Positions 1 through 9,253 are shown, numbered from the stretch's first letter. The stretch: 64,000 bases of DNA from Halovenus aranensis (GCF_900100385.1 NZ_FNFC01000011.1:1-64000); one strand, 5' to 3'. The notes: generated from the letters alone by a model not told the origin. A program made the numbers and translations.

Positions 1-306
1 GCGGACGACCTGCGGGCCGTGGCTGCTGACAATGGGTTCCAGGACTGGCACACGGAATACGAAATCGCTGCACACGACGTCGAGTACCTTGTTCACTACC
101 GCGGATCGTCGCTGATGGCAACTGCGAATAACGCGCTCATCCGGGAGAAAAGCTACACGCAGCGATGGATGGCAGAAACGTCCTACTCGACGGTCAAGCG
201 AACGCAGGACTCCGCCCTGCGTTCGCGGTTCTGGTACCGCCAGTTCCGTGAGATCGTCCTCCTGTTCGCGCTCAACAATCTCAAGAAACTCGCCAAAACG
301 CTATGA
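1..306 (+). CDS. IS4/IS5-type DDE transposase, C-terminal part (cut by window edge)
   Basis: The reading frame is open from the first base, so the N-terminal part lies outside the window. The visible 101 residues end with a Y-x2-R-x3-E-x6-K signature (YTQRWMAETSYSTVK), the catalytic-Glu motif of IS4/IS5-type DDE transposases. An Asp-Asn-Gly segment near the start may hold the second catalytic Asp. The protein would cut and paste its own insertion sequence. The right inverted repeat cannot be identified without the left end. The next gene on the other strand is a truncated remnant, so this edge of the window is rearranged DNA. Confidence 0.85.
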   Translation, partial: ADDLRAVAADNGFQDWHTEYEIAAHDVEYLVHYRGSSLMATANNALIREKSYTQRWMAETSYSTVKRTQDSALRSRFWYRQFREIVLLFALNNLKKLAKTL

Positions 307-350
307 TCCGACTCCCGTCCCGCATTTTCAATAGAGCAGTTTATTCTGTT

Positions 351-602
351 TTACTCGTCAGCGGGGGCTACCGCAGCGAGTCCTGCTGTGTTGTGGTCGC
401 CTTGACCCGAGAGGTGGGTGTGTTTGAACTCGGTCGGGTATTTGAGTCCGTAGCCAACAGCACGGTCGGCGCCGATGTGCGCGGCCCAGACGAGTGCAAC
501 CCAGACGGGGAGTGACATACCGAACGATGCGCCAGCGGCTCCGAGCGTGACGGGCGCGAGATACGTGTGAACCGCGATAGCACTGGTGTAGGCACCGTTC
601 AC
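351..602 (-). pseudogene. DUF4260-family membrane protein remnant, N-terminus lost
   Basis: The 83-residue product carries the conserved end of DUF4260 proteins: a hydrophobic helix, then AHIGADRAVGYGLKYP and a THL motif close to the C-terminus. Family members are usually about 115-130 residues, and the first roughly 45, including the first membrane helix, are missing here. The only available start is a GTG at 602 overlapping the grpB-like stop codon as GTGA. This looks like a deletion junction rather than a designed coupling. The function of the family is unknown. A translated fragment remains possible. Confidence 0.6.
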
Positions 603-1117
603 TCGGTGGCCTGTTCGAGAATCGCTCTGACGAATCCGGACTTGGACTCGGTGTAGGTCGCGCGGTCCTCGGCGAATCGCTCGGCCAGTTCCGCTTTCAC
701 TCTGGCGTATCGTCTGGCCTCACGCGGGTGTTCACGGAGGTAATCGCGGAAGGCGAGCTGTTCGGTGTGGGTTTTGCTCCCTGCTTCTGTTATCGAAAGG
801 TAGTGTGTCCGGTCGTCCTCTGGACCCTTTGCGAAGAAGTGCCTGTCCTCGACTGCGTCGTTCGGACGGAACGTATAGCCGAGTGCATCGAGGTCGCGGC
901 TCCAGGTCTCGCGGTCCCCGACAGTCTCGGCGACGACGAGGATGTCGATGATCGGCTTTGCGGGGACGCCCGCGATTGCGGTACTGCCGACGTGCTCGAT
1001 AGTCACCACACCGTCTGTCAGTACCGAGCGAAGGCGGTCTGCCTCCCGTTCGAACAGCCGTGCCCACCTCTCGTCGTGAGGGACCAACTCGACACGGCCG
1101 CGTTCCAGTCCAATCAT
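599..1117 (-). CDS. GrpB-like nucleotidyltransferase-fold protein (UPF0157)
   Basis: The 172-residue protein starts with VELVPHDERWARLFEREADRL and continues with IEHVGSTAIAGVPAKPIIDI. This is the GrpB/UPF0157 signature, in which the GST and D-I pair resemble the active site of the nucleotidyltransferase superfamily. The length is normal for a stand-alone member; in some bacteria the domain is fused to CoaE. The biochemical role is not established. It is the upstream gene of the truncated DUF4260 remnant and ends inside that fragment's start codon. The haloarchaeal composition argues that the gene is intact and functional. Confidence 0.88.
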   Translation of the reverse strand: MIGLERGRVELVPHDERWARLFEREADRLRSVLTDGVVTIEHVGSTAIAGVPAKPIIDILVVAETVGDRETWSRDLDALGYTFRPNDAVEDRHFFAKGPEDDRTHYLSITEAGSKTHTEQLAFRDYLREHPREARRYARVKAELAERFAEDRATYTESKSGFVRAILEQATE

Positions 1118-1231
1118 CAGTCTCTCTACGTTATTTCGCTACAAGAAGGAACTGGTCTTGGAGAAACGAGCGACGGCGGCCACGCAATCGGAGGGCGGTA
1201 TCGATAGGCTGGCGTCTCACTGGAGTGTCTC

Positions 1232-1702
1232 TTAGACCCACTCAGACAGCGAGACGACCTGCTGGTCCGGCGGCGAGCCGAGCACAATCATCTCCGAGTC
1301 GACATCATCGGTCACGGTTGCGCCCGCAGCGACGACGGCGTTCTCGCCGAGTTCGACCCCCGGCCCGACGACCGCGCCCCCGCCGAGGAAGACGCCTTCA
1401 CGGAGGTGTATCGGCTCGAAGCTGTCGTTTCGAAAGGTCATGCCGCTCTCGTCGAGGTCGTGTGTCACGCCGGCGACGGTGCTGTTGGGGCCAATCTGGA
1501 CGCCGGACTCGACCGTTGCGTTCTCGACGTAACTGCCGGCGTTGATGTCGATGGAGTCGCCGAGCGTCGATTTCTTGACCGAGACGCGCTCGTAGAGCCT
1601 GCAGTCGTCGCCGATGTCGGAGTCGTGGACGGTCACGTGTTCACGGAGCTGTGAGTCGCCGACCGTCGAGTCGACAACTCGGGCGGTGTCGTCGATGGAC
1701 AT
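1232..1702 (-). CDS. Hexapeptide-repeat (left-handed beta-helix) acyltransferase-like protein
   Basis: The 156-residue protein is built from imperfect hexapeptides with an Ile/Val/Leu every sixth residue (for example SGVQIGPNSTVAGV and ELGENAVVAAGATV), which predicts a left-handed beta-helix. The C-terminal GAVVGPGVELGENAVVAAGATV-D-V segment is typical of the LpxA/maltose-acetyltransferase superfamily, followed by a G-S-P-P cap. Such proteins are trimeric acyltransferases or gamma-carbonic-anhydrase-like enzymes. I do not see the three zinc-ligand His residues expected of a carbonic anhydrase, so sugar or nucleotide-sugar acyl transfer is more likely. Substrate unknown. It is divergent from pheS. 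Confidence 0.8.
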   Translation of the reverse strand: MSIDDTARVVDSTVGDSQLREHVTVHDSDIGDDCRLYERVSVKKSTLGDSIDINAGSYVENATVESGVQIGPNSTVAGVTHDLDESGMTFRNDSFEPIHLREGVFLGGGAVVGPGVELGENAVVAAGATVTDDVDSEMIVLGSPPDQQVVSLSEWV

Positions 1703-1975
1703 AGCCGACCAACCCAGCCGAGACTGTTGAATGTTTCTCCCTCCGACGGTCGCCCGTTCCAGAACGCTTTAGTTGTCACCTCGTCTCGTTTGTGGTATGA
1801 GGTCCGACTCCCACCGTCGGCGTACGGCACGCGAGTCAGCGAGCGCACTGGGATTCGGATTTTTCGCTTTCTGAATCGTGGCGTGTGGAGCCGCTCGCGG
1901 TGTGAGCCGGTGAAACTCGTCAGTCGGAACGGGAACCGTTAACTAACCGACCCCCGGTGTATCCACCAACAATCG

Positions 1976-3484
1976 ATGCAACTGCCAGAAACACAGGTCG
2001 CGGTCCTCAGGGCCGCGGACGCACAGTCGCAACGGGACGTAACCGACATTGCCAGCGAGGTTGGCGAACAGCCACAGGCCGTGGCGCGAGCGGCGTTCGA
2101 GCTCGAAGAACGCGGTCTCGTCGACCTCGGTGAACGCACCGAGGCAGAGGTCACGCTGACCGGCGAAGGCGAGGACTACGCCGCCGACGGCCTGCCGGAA
2201 CTCGCGCTGTACGAGGCGGCACTCGCGGCTGGCGCGGCCGAGGAGCCAGTCTCGCTTGGACGACTTATCGGTGAGGCAGGGCTCGACGGTGACGCGGTCG
2301 ATATCGCTCTGGCAAACTTCGCCAGAAAGGGATACGGAACCGTGGACAGCGGCGACGTAACAGTCGACGCCGACGCCGACCTCGAGAGCGACGCCGAGTT
2401 GCAGGCGCTCGAAACGCTCGCGGCGGGTGATGCTGTCGACGACGAGGCCGTACTCGACCAGCTCGACCGCCGCGGATTAATCGACCGTGACGAACGAACG
2501 GTCCGGTCGGTCACCTTGACCGGCGATGGTGTGACGGCACTGATGGAGGGCGTCGAGGCCGCCGAAACCGTCGACCGACTCACGCCCGAATTGTTGACGA
2601 GCGGCGAATGGGAAACCGTCGAGTTCACCGATTACAACGTCGAGGCCGACGCCGACGATATCGAACCAGGGCGCAAACACGCACTGCGGGAGATGGCCGA
2701 CCGGGTCAAAGACGTGCTCGTCGGCATGGGCTTTCAGGAGATGCAGGGGCCGACCGTCGACGCCGACTTCTGGATTCACGACTGTCTGTTCATGCCCCAG
2801 GACCACCCCGCACGCACCCACTGGGACCGCTTCGCCATCGAGAATCCGGGGAAAATCGACGACGTCCCCGACGACATCGTCGACCGCGTCAAAACCGCAC
2901 ATAGCGACGGCGTCGGCGAGGACGGCGAGGGATACCACTCGCCGTGGGACGAGGACTTCGCTCGCCAGCTCGCGCTCCGGGGACACACCACGTCGCTGAC
3001 CGCCCGCCACCTGGCCGGAGAGGCCCTCGGCGACCTCGAACCGCCCCAGCGGTTTTTCAGCGTCGAGAAGGCCTACCGCAACGACGAACTCGACGCGACT
3101 CATCTGCTCGAGTTCTTCCAAATCGAAGGCTGGGTGATGGCCGAGGAGCTGTCGGTGCGTGACCTGATGGGGACGTTCACCGAGTTCTACGAGCAGTTTG
3201 GCATCACCGACCTGGAGTTCAAGCCGACCTATAACCCGTACACGGAGCCGAGCTTCGAGCTGTTCGGTCGCCACCCCGAGACCGGCGAACTCATCGAAAT
3301 CGGGAACTCGGGCATCTTCCGACCGGAGATGCTCGAACCGCTCGAGGTCGACTGCGACGTGATGGCCTGGGGGCTCGCGCTCGAACGGCTGATGATGCTC
3401 GCGACCGGTGCCGAAGACATCCGAGACGTGCACGGAACGCTCGTCGATCTTGAGTACCTGCGAACAGAGGAGGTGATTTACTGA
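1976..3484 (+). CDS. pheS: Phenylalanyl-tRNA synthetase alpha subunit
   Basis: This is the catalytic subunit of the alpha2-beta2 enzyme that charges tRNA-Phe. The 502 residues have the archaeal/eukaryotic layout: winged-helix DNA/tRNA-binding repeats over roughly residues 1-210, then the class II synthetase core. Motif 2 (FFSVEKAYRNDELDATHLLE) lies near residue 360 and motif 3 (GLALERLMML) near 465. The ATG at 1976 follows a weak AT-rich box at about 1937-1945, giving a very short leader. The stop overlaps the pheT start as TGATG, so translation of the two subunits is probably coupled. Confidence 0.97.
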   Translation: MQLPETQVAVLRAADAQSQRDVTDIASEVGEQPQAVARAAFELEERGLVDLGERTEAEVTLTGEGEDYAADGLPELALYEAALAAGAAEEPVSLGRLIGEAGLDGDAVDIALANFARKGYGTVDSGDVTVDADADLESDAELQALETLAAGDAVDDEAVLDQLDRRGLIDRDERTVRSVTLTGDGVTALMEGVEAAETVDRLTPELLTSGEWETVEFTDYNVEADADDIEPGRKHALREMADRVKDVLVGMGFQEMQGPTVDADFWIHDCLFMPQDHPARTHWDRFAIENPGKIDDVPDDIVDRVKTAHSDGVGEDGEGYHSPWDEDFARQLALRGHTTSLTARHLAGEALGDLEPPQRFFSVEKAYRNDELDATHLLEFFQIEGWVMAEELSVRDLMGTFTEFYEQFGITDLEFKPTYNPYTEPSFELFGRHPETGELIEIGNSGIFRPEMLEPLEVDCDVMAWGLALERLMMLATGAEDIRDVHGTLVDLEYLRTEEVIY

Positions 3485-5199
3485 TGCCAGTCGTCAACGT
3501 CGACCCCGACGAACTCCGAGAACTCACAGACCAGCGCGACAAGAGCGAAGACGACCTGCTCGACGATATGTTCGGCCTCGGCCTCGAATTCGAGGGCGAA
3601 ACCGAAGACGGCGACCTGAAAGTCGAGTTCGAGCCGGACCGTCTGGACTGGCTCTCAATAGAGGGGATTGCCCGCGCCCTGCGGTACTACTACGGCGAGG
3701 ACCGCGGCGTCGCCATCCCCTCGACGAACGACCCCGAGTGGACAATCGAAGTCGAAGAGACACCGGAACAGCGCCCCTACGTGACTGGTGCAGTCGTCCG
3801 CGACGTCGACCTCTCTGATGGGGTGCTCGAATCGATTCTCCAGCTCCAAGAGAAACTCCATGCGACGATGGGACGCGGCCGGGCCAAAGGGGCCATCGGC
3901 ATCCACGACATGACGATGCTGAAGGGCGCGCCGGCCAAAGACGGCGCAGAGAAGTCGATTCGGTACACCTCGATGTCGCCCGACGAGCGGTTCGTCCCGC
4001 TGGAAAGCGACGAGGAGATGACACCTGCCGAGGTACTCGACGCCCACCACATGGGGTCGGACTACGCTGACCTCGTTGCCGGGATGGACCGGTATCCCGC
4101 TATCTACGACGACATCGGGCTGTTCTCGTTCCCGCCGGTCATCAACGGCCGACGGACCGAAGTTACCGAGGACTCCCGGGACCTGCTCATCGAGATGACG
4201 GGGACCGACCAGTGGACCGTCGACCACATGCTGAACATCGTCTGTTATGCGCTGTCGGCCCGCGGCGGCCGCCTCGAACGCGTCGAAATCAGCTACGACG
4301 AGGATGCACCCGGCGAGTACGCTGGCCACACGCTCGATAGGCCGGACCTCGCGACGAAGACCAAGACAGTCACCCACGACCGCATCGAGACGGTACTCGG
4401 CGTCGGCTTCGACGAGGAGACGATTGTCGACTGCGCCGAACGCTCCGGACTCGACGTACGTGTCGAGGAGAACTACGAGTTCGAGATTCCACCCTACCGT
4501 GTCGACGTGCTCCACCCGGTCGACGTTATCGACGATATCGGTCGAGTCTACGGCTTCAACGAACTGGGGCCGCGCTACCCCGACGTGGCAACCGTCGGAA
4601 CGCGCCACGAGCGCTCCCGGCTGGAAGACGCCGTCCGCGAGACGCTGGTCGGACTCGGCTTCGAGGACCTGCTCAACTTCTATATGACGAACGAACGCGA
4701 GAACTTCGAGCGGCTGGGCGTCGAACCCGGGACCGACGTGGTCGGCGGCGGCGAGCCGGTCACCATCATCGAGCCATACAGCGAGGCCTACACGATGTTA
4801 CGGACCTGGGCGCTCCCCTCGGTGATGCAGGTGCTCGAAAACAACACCCACCGGTCCTATCCCCAGCATCTCGCCGAAATCGGCCTCGCGGCCTGTGTCG
4901 ACGAGAGCGAAAACACCAACGTCGCCGAACACCGGACAGTTTCCCTCGCAATGGCCGACCCCGAGGCGTCCTACGAGGACGTTCGCGCCCGCCTGCAGGC
5001 GCTCACCGGACGGTTCGATGCTGAGCTGGAGACGCCAGCGACCGAGCATCCGTCGTTCATCCCCGGCCGCTGTGCCGCGGTCGTCATCGACGGCGAGTCG
5101 GTCGGCGTCGTCGGTGAAGTTCACCCCGAGGTTATCGTCGGCCACGACATCGAGGTTCCCGTGGTTGCCGCCGAGTTCCGGCTGGACGCGCTGCAGTAG
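3484..5199 (+). CDS. pheT: Phenylalanyl-tRNA synthetase beta subunit
   Basis: This is the partner subunit of PheS, responsible for tRNA binding and for editing of mischarged Tyr-tRNA-Phe. At 571 residues it is the short archaeal/eukaryotic form, without the C-terminal anticodon-binding extension of bacterial PheT. The editing-domain region (LKGAPAKDG and RYTSMSPDERFVPL) and the class II-like B6/B7 region after residue 380 are visible. It overlaps the alpha-subunit stop by two bases. The downstream gene trpS is convergent, with 58 bp between them, so pheST is a two-gene operon. Confidence 0.97.
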   Translation: MPVVNVDPDELRELTDQRDKSEDDLLDDMFGLGLEFEGETEDGDLKVEFEPDRLDWLSIEGIARALRYYYGEDRGVAIPSTNDPEWTIEVEETPEQRPYVTGAVVRDVDLSDGVLESILQLQEKLHATMGRGRAKGAIGIHDMTMLKGAPAKDGAEKSIRYTSMSPDERFVPLESDEEMTPAEVLDAHHMGSDYADLVAGMDRYPAIYDDIGLFSFPPVINGRRTEVTEDSRDLLIEMTGTDQWTVDHMLNIVCYALSARGGRLERVEISYDEDAPGEYAGHTLDRPDLATKTKTVTHDRIETVLGVGFDEETIVDCAERSGLDVRVEENYEFEIPPYRVDVLHPVDVIDDIGRVYGFNELGPRYPDVATVGTRHERSRLEDAVRETLVGLGFEDLLNFYMTNERENFERLGVEPGTDVVGGGEPVTIIEPYSEAYTMLRTWALPSVMQVLENNTHRSYPQHLAEIGLAACVDESENTNVAEHRTVSLAMADPEASYEDVRARLQALTGRFDAELETPATEHPSFIPGRCAAVVIDGESVGVVGEVHPEVIVGHDIEVPVVAAEFRLDALQ

Positions 5200-5257
5200 T
5201 CGGGCCGAGACTCGCGACGGTTGCGGAGTGGCGGACAAGACGCCACCATCCCCTTAC

Positions 5258-6445
5258 TTAGCGCTGCTGTCTGACGAGCGCGTCGTCGGGGTAGCCGACC
5301 GCCCCAAGCGCCCGCCGTCGTTCGGCCTCGGTCAGCCGATAGGGTTCGAGTTCTTCGCCAAGCGAACCCAGTTGGTCGCGGCGTTGCTGGTGGCCTTCGA
5401 AGAAGTTAGCAATCTTCTCGGCGGCGATTTCCTTGAGTTCGCCGCTCAGCAGCGACCCCTCCCGGTACTCCCGAGCCAGCCGCTCGACTTCTTCGTCGTC
5501 GTCCTCGAAGAAATAATACAGGAGCAGGAAGGAGATGTCGACCTCGGGGTCGCCCCCCTGTTCGCGGTGGTCCGCGACACTCGACTGGCCGCCGGAGTAG
5601 GCGTAGGTCAGTATCTTCTCGCGAATCGTCTCGCGGTCGTCGGTGAGGAGGATGTTCGGCGCGTCGTCAGAGGCGCTCATCTTGCCCGGCCCGTCGAGGC
5701 TCGGGAGGAACTTCGAGAGGAGCGCGCTCGGTTTCTCGATGTCGTACCGTTCCTTGCCGGCCACGTCTCGACAGACCCGGACGTGAGGGTCCTGGTCGGC
5801 CCCGATTGGAACGAGGGTCGGCTGTCGCCCCTCGACGAGTTGCGGAAGCAGAAGGTGTGTCGCCTGCACCGCCGGATAAAACGAGAGGCCGACGTTCTCG
5901 GGCTCGCCGTATGTCGCATCGACCGTTGCCTGGGTGAGTTCGTTGCTCAGAGCCGACGCGAGCGGATAGACCACGTCGGCGTCGGCACTATCGACAATCA
6001 GGCGTGTTCGTTCGGGGTCGAACCCGACGGCAAGGATATCACGTAGATTGTCCAGCGTATGCCTGCCGATTTCGTCGAGTGACTGGTCTTTGGTGAGATA
6101 CTTCTCGTCGTCCGAGAACGGGATATACACCGTTGTCCCCGCCGTTTCCTGAAGGTACTTGGCGAAGTAGAATGGAAAGACGTGGCCGATATGCATCGGG
6201 CCAGAGGGCCCGACTCCGGTGACGAGGGCGTGGTCTCCGCCGGCCGTCGCGGCGTCGAGAAACCGGTCGAGGTCACGGTGTGCGTAAAACACGCCGCGTC
6301 GGACGAGTGGATGTCCGGGGCCAGGGAAACGCCCGCACTGGTCGGGCGTCACCTCGTCGGCGCCGAACTGGTCGAGGAGTTGGTCGTAGTCGACGTCGCC
6401 GTCGACGCTGTGCGGTGTCACGGTGAAGTCGTCCTGTGTTGTCAT
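5258..6445 (-). CDS. trpS: Tryptophanyl-tRNA synthetase
   Basis: A class I synthetase of 395 residues that charges tRNA-Trp. The ATP-binding HIGH-type motif appears as GPSGPMHIGHV near residue 82, and the KMSKS-type loop as GKMSASDD near 250. The core between them is of archaeal/eukaryotic TrpRS type. Haloarchaea often carry two trpS genes; this size fits the shorter paralogue, but the other copy is not in the window. A TATA box (6464-6476, minus strand) sits about 26 nt before the ATG, predicting a leaderless mRNA. Confidence 0.93.
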   Translation of the reverse strand: MTTQDDFTVTPHSVDGDVDYDQLLDQFGADEVTPDQCGRFPGPGHPLVRRGVFYAHRDLDRFLDAATAGGDHALVTGVGPSGPMHIGHVFPFYFAKYLQETAGTTVYIPFSDDEKYLTKDQSLDEIGRHTLDNLRDILAVGFDPERTRLIVDSADADVVYPLASALSNELTQATVDATYGEPENVGLSFYPAVQATHLLLPQLVEGRQPTLVPIGADQDPHVRVCRDVAGKERYDIEKPSALLSKFLPSLDGPGKMSASDDAPNILLTDDRETIREKILTYAYSGGQSSVADHREQGGDPEVDISFLLLYYFFEDDDEEVERLAREYREGSLLSGELKEIAAEKIANFFEGHQQRRDQLGSLGEELEPYRLTEAERRRALGAVGYPDDALVRQQR

Positions 6446-6755
6446 AGTCTGTCTCGCTGGTGCTCACTTTATAACCGACACACGACGGAAGCGAGTGAGC
6501 ACCGCGCCGTCGGCAGGCGGGTGAAGCCCGTCGCCTCAGAACGCGATACTGTCCACTCCCGAGAACAGACGCCAGCGCCAGCCACGGCCGATGGGAGTGG
6601 ACATCGGAATTACTCGATGATGAGAGGGCGAATCGGTATAATTACTTCGAAACCAGACCGTCTGTCGGTCCACGACAGGTGGGCGACGCGCTGAGGACGC
6701 TCGTGGTTCGAAGCCCTTAATTACGGGCTCATCTTTCATCGGACAAGAACAACCT
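6446..6755. other. Intergenic region between trpS and rpl10e, promoters only
   Basis: This 310-base gap between divergent genes has no convincing ORF. It holds the trpS TATA box at 6464-6476 (minus) and, near the other end, the AT-rich element TTAATTA at about 6716-6722. The latter is flanked by a short AGCCC/GGGCT inverted repeat, 30-40 nt before rpl10e, and probably is that gene's promoter. I see nothing recognisable in the middle section. Confidence 0.55.
6464..6476 (-). promoter_or_regulatory. TATA box of trpS
   Basis: On the minus strand the sequence reads GGTTATAAAGTG. Its centre is about 26 nt upstream of the trpS ATG, which is the spacing expected for a leaderless haloarchaeal transcript. 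Confidence 0.6.
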
Positions 6756-7286
6756 ATGTCGGACAAACCAGCTTCGATGTACCGGGATATCGACAAGCCC
6801 GCCTACACGCGACGCGAATACATCACGGGCATCCCCGGGTCCAAGATTGCACAGTACGAGATGGGTGACAAACAGAGCGAACCCGAGGACTATCCCGTCC
6901 AGATTTCGCTCGTCGTCGAAGAGTCCGTCCAGATTCGCCACGGCTCGCTCGAATCCGCACGACTCTCGGCCAACCGTCACCTCATCAAAGAGTTCGGTGA
7001 GGGTAACTACCGGATGATTCTCCGGAAGTTCCCCCATCAAGTCATCCGAGAGAACAAACAGGCGACCGGTGCGGGTGCCGACCGTGTCTCCGACGGAATG
7101 CGCCAGGCGTTCGGTAAAATCGTCGGTACCGCGGCCCGAATCCAGGCCGGCGAACGACTGTTCACCGCCTACTGTACCGTCGACCAGGCCGCCGAGGTCA
7201 AGGAGGCCTACCGACGTGCCTACAACAAGATTACGCCGCCCTGCCGCATCAAGGTCGAACGCGGCGAAGAGGAGCTCGTCGCGTAA
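6756..7286 (+). CDS. rpl10e: Large ribosomal subunit protein L10e (uL16 family)
   Basis: A 176-residue ribosomal protein of the L10e/L16 family, which sits in the 50S subunit near the A-site tRNA. The N-terminal [16 protein letters not shown] and the central [20 protein letters not shown] with PHQVIRENK match archaeal L10e. The length is normal. It stands alone, divergent from trpS, with its own promoter region. Downstream, a T-rich stretch at about 7289-7302 may end the transcript. Confidence 0.96.
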   Translation: MSDKPASMYRDIDKPAYTRREYITGIPGSKIAQYEMGDKQSEPEDYPVQISLVVEESVQIRHGSLESARLSANRHLIKEFGEGNYRMILRKFPHQVIRENKQATGAGADRVSDGMRQAFGKIVGTAARIQAGERLFTAYCTVDQAAEVKEAYRRAYNKITPPCRIKVERGEEELVA

Positions 7287-7288
7287 TC

Positions 7289-7302
7289 TGTCTCGTTTTT
7301 CT
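7289..7302 (+). terminator. T-rich terminator candidate after rpl10e
   Basis: Directly after the rpl10e stop the sequence has a pyrimidine-rich run ending in five T residues (7296-7300). Archaeal termination commonly uses such U-tracts without a stable hairpin. The call rests on position and composition only. Confidence 0.35.
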
Positions 7303-7356
7303 CGGTCTGCAACTCGTCGCCAGCTATAACGGCCGGCGACTCGACCGACAAGATGA

Positions 7357-8088
7357 ATGGTCGTTCTGTCTCTTTTCGGAGCGTCGCTTGTCGCCGTCAG
7401 TCTCGCAATAGTGTGGTACAGCCTCCGACAGCTCGTCGTCGTGCCAAAGGTAGTACGGACAGCGCCGGTCGACCCGTCGAGCGTTATCGAATCCGGCACC
7501 GACGGTGCGTTCGTAGTCTGTCGCGGAACGACAGCGCCGGCAGACAAGACCGTCGCCGGTCCGTTCACGGGGACACGCTGTCTCGGCTTCGAGTTCGCGG
7601 TGAGCGAACGCCAGCCATCTGGCATCGGCATCCCCTGGGGGTTTGCTCACCTCGACGATGGGGTCGCAACGCTCCCCTTCCGACTCACAGGCGAGCGGGG
7701 GTCGCTGCGAGTGGAGCCATCACCCCGTCGATTCTCGCTTGATACCGCGTCGACGGTCGTGACCGTGGGCGCACGCGAGACACCACCAGACCGAATCGCG
7801 AGTTTCGTCGACGGTCGTGACGCGCTCTCACCGGTCGCCGACTGGCTCGCGACGATACCCGGGATGGGGACACGGCAGTACGTCGAGCGCCGAGTCGAAT
7901 CCGATGAGGAGTACACCGTCGCCGGCCGGATAGAACGACAGCAGGGAACACCGGCGCTCACCGGGTCGCTCGTTATCACCGATAAGTCCCCGACAGGCTT
8001 CGCACTGGCCCGGCTGAAGGCCGCGGTGTTGCCGCTAGTCGTCGCCGTGTTTCTCGGGGGTGCAGGCGCGGTGATACTCACTCTCTGA
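7357..8088 (+). CDS. Membrane-anchored protein resembling the GIDE (MUL1-like) domain
   Basis: The 243-residue protein has one membrane helix at each end (about residues 1-22 and 217-240), with a soluble domain between. The middle segment (GPFTGTRCLGFEFAV ... SPRRFSL ... EYTVAGRIE) has the strand pattern and E-Y-x-V-x-G-x-I motif of GIDE-type domains, the non-RING part of eukaryotic MUL1. No ubiquitin-ligase RING is present, so ligase activity should not be assumed. A TATA-like box (about 7323-7330) supports the ATG at 7357 over the out-of-frame ATG at 7353. Function unknown. Confidence 0.75.
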   Translation: MVVLSLFGASLVAVSLAIVWYSLRQLVVVPKVVRTAPVDPSSVIESGTDGAFVVCRGTTAPADKTVAGPFTGTRCLGFEFAVSERQPSGIGIPWGFAHLDDGVATLPFRLTGERGSLRVEPSPRRFSLDTASTVVTVGARETPPDRIASFVDGRDALSPVADWLATIPGMGTRQYVERRVESDEEYTVAGRIERQQGTPALTGSLVITDKSPTGFALARLKAAVLPLVVAVFLGGAGAVILTL

Positions 8089-8138
8089 GCGGTCCGAACA
8101 CGAGAGACTGCGACATCTGAATACCCTGCTGTGTAATA

Positions 8139-8148
8139 AAATTATAAA
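8139..8148 (+). promoter_or_regulatory. TATA box for the gene at 8174
   Basis: The AT-rich element AATTATAAAT is centred about 26 nt before a predicted start site at 8169. This supports the ATG at 8174 over the upstream TTG codons. Confidence 0.55.
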
Positions 8149-8173
8149 TGACCACCACTGCTTGTTGTGCTCG

Positions 8174-9253
8174 ATGGCTGGCAAAGACACACGGGGGTTA
8201 GAAGAGATTGTCGAGCAACATCTCGCAGGAACAGGATGGGACGCCGACCGGGAAGAGGTCGCCCGCGGCATGTACCGCGTAATTGGGCTCGACCCGGAGA
8301 CGTCGCGACGACGGCTGGTGTTGGTCGTTCCGGCAGTGACGGCCGCCGTGACCGTCGAGGACATCGAGTGGCTCGTCGACGACGCCGAGAGTGCCGGAGC
8401 GGACATCGTCGAGGTGACGGCAGCCGGAACAGTCACCGACCAGGCACGGCAACGCGCAGACCAGTACAACATTTCCGTCGAGGACCCTGACAGCTACCAG
8501 TCGACGGGTGGGGCCGGACAGCAACGACAGACACAGAGTCGCGGCCGACAGCAACCGCCCCAACAGCAGTCCCCGGGTGTTGACGGCGGCCAGTCACCGC
8601 CCCAACAGTCGCCGGGTGTCGATAGCGGGCAACGACCGCCACGAGGACAAGCGAGCCAGCCCCGCGGACAGATGTCAAGAGAGGGGCACTCAAACGCCAA
8701 CCCCGCAGCTATGCTCTCGTCCGGGTTCCGTCCCGTCGGTGGATTTCTCTACGGGTTGCTCGGGTTCATCCTCTCGTTTACCTTCACGACGATATACTTC
8801 TTCTATCGGCTCAACGAGATTACCGACGGCAACATCGACGCCGTGTTGCCAGACGAGATACAGGCCTTTGGCTGGGCGTTTTACAACGCGAACATGGTGG
8901 ACATCACCGTGAGTGCCGGCGGTGCGTCGGTGGAAGTTATCAACTATCTCGACCGAATCGACAAGCTCAACGGCGTAGTGTTCTACGGGATGATAGCCCT
9001 CATGCTGTTTATTTCGGGGTACTCGGTGGCGTCTCGCGTCACAGACCCGCTGACCGGTCCAGAGGGGGCTGTCGCCGGGGCGAGTGTCGTCGTCGGGTAT
9101 CTTCCCTTGCTCGCAGCCGGCACGTTCCTGTTTACGACCGAGGAACTGGGCGCAACGGCCGGCCCTGAAATCGGCGTCACACTGCTGCTGTGGGGCATCA
9201 TCTACAGCGTCGTCTTCGGTGGCATCGGCGGGTATCTCTCACGAGGACTCTGA
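8174..9253 (+). CDS. Haloarchaeal membrane protein with soluble N-terminal domain and Q/P-rich linker
   Basis: The 359-residue protein has three parts. Residues 1-115 form a soluble alpha/beta domain; its V-x-D-I-E-W-L and later A-x-x-Y-N-I-S pattern vaguely recalls restriction-endonuclease-like folds, but no catalytic set is clear. Residues about 116-180 are a Gln/Pro/Gly-rich linker with an imperfect tandem repeat (PPQQSPGVDGGQ then PPQQSPGVDSGQ). The C-terminal half has about five membrane helices. I chose the ATG at 8174 because the TATA box at 8139-8148 fits it. Function unknown. Confidence 0.72.
   Translation: MAGKDTRGLEEIVEQHLAGTGWDADREEVARGMYRVIGLDPETSRRRLVLVVPAVTAAVTVEDIEWLVDDAESAGADIVEVTAAGTVTDQARQRADQYNISVEDPDSYQSTGGAGQQRQTQSRGRQQPPQQQSPGVDGGQSPPQQSPGVDSGQRPPRGQASQPRGQMSREGHSNANPAAMLSSGFRPVGGFLYGLLGFILSFTFTTIYFFYRLNEITDGNIDAVLPDEIQAFGWAFYNANMVDITVSAGGASVEVINYLDRIDKLNGVVFYGMIALMLFISGYSVASRVTDPLTGPEGAVAGASVVVGYLPLLAAGTFLFTTEELGATAGPEIGVTLLLWGIIYSVVFGGIGGYLSRGL
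8551..8640 (+). repeat. Imperfect tandem repeat in a Q/P-rich linker
   Basis: Two consecutive units of about 40 nt encode near-identical peptides, PPQQ(Q)SPGVDGGQS and PPQQSPGVDSGQR. They lie between the soluble and membrane parts of the protein encoded at 8174-9253. This looks like slippage-driven growth of a flexible linker. Confidence 0.6.

Noticed and set aside
2477-3433. 318-codon ORF antisense to pheS
   Set aside because: It lies wholly opposite a well-conserved gene and follows its codon bias. Such long antisense frames are expected in GC-rich haloarchaeal DNA.
8551-8640. CRISPR-like repeat
   Set aside because: There are only two imperfect units, in frame and inside a coding linker. 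No array of spaced identical repeats was found anywhere in the window.
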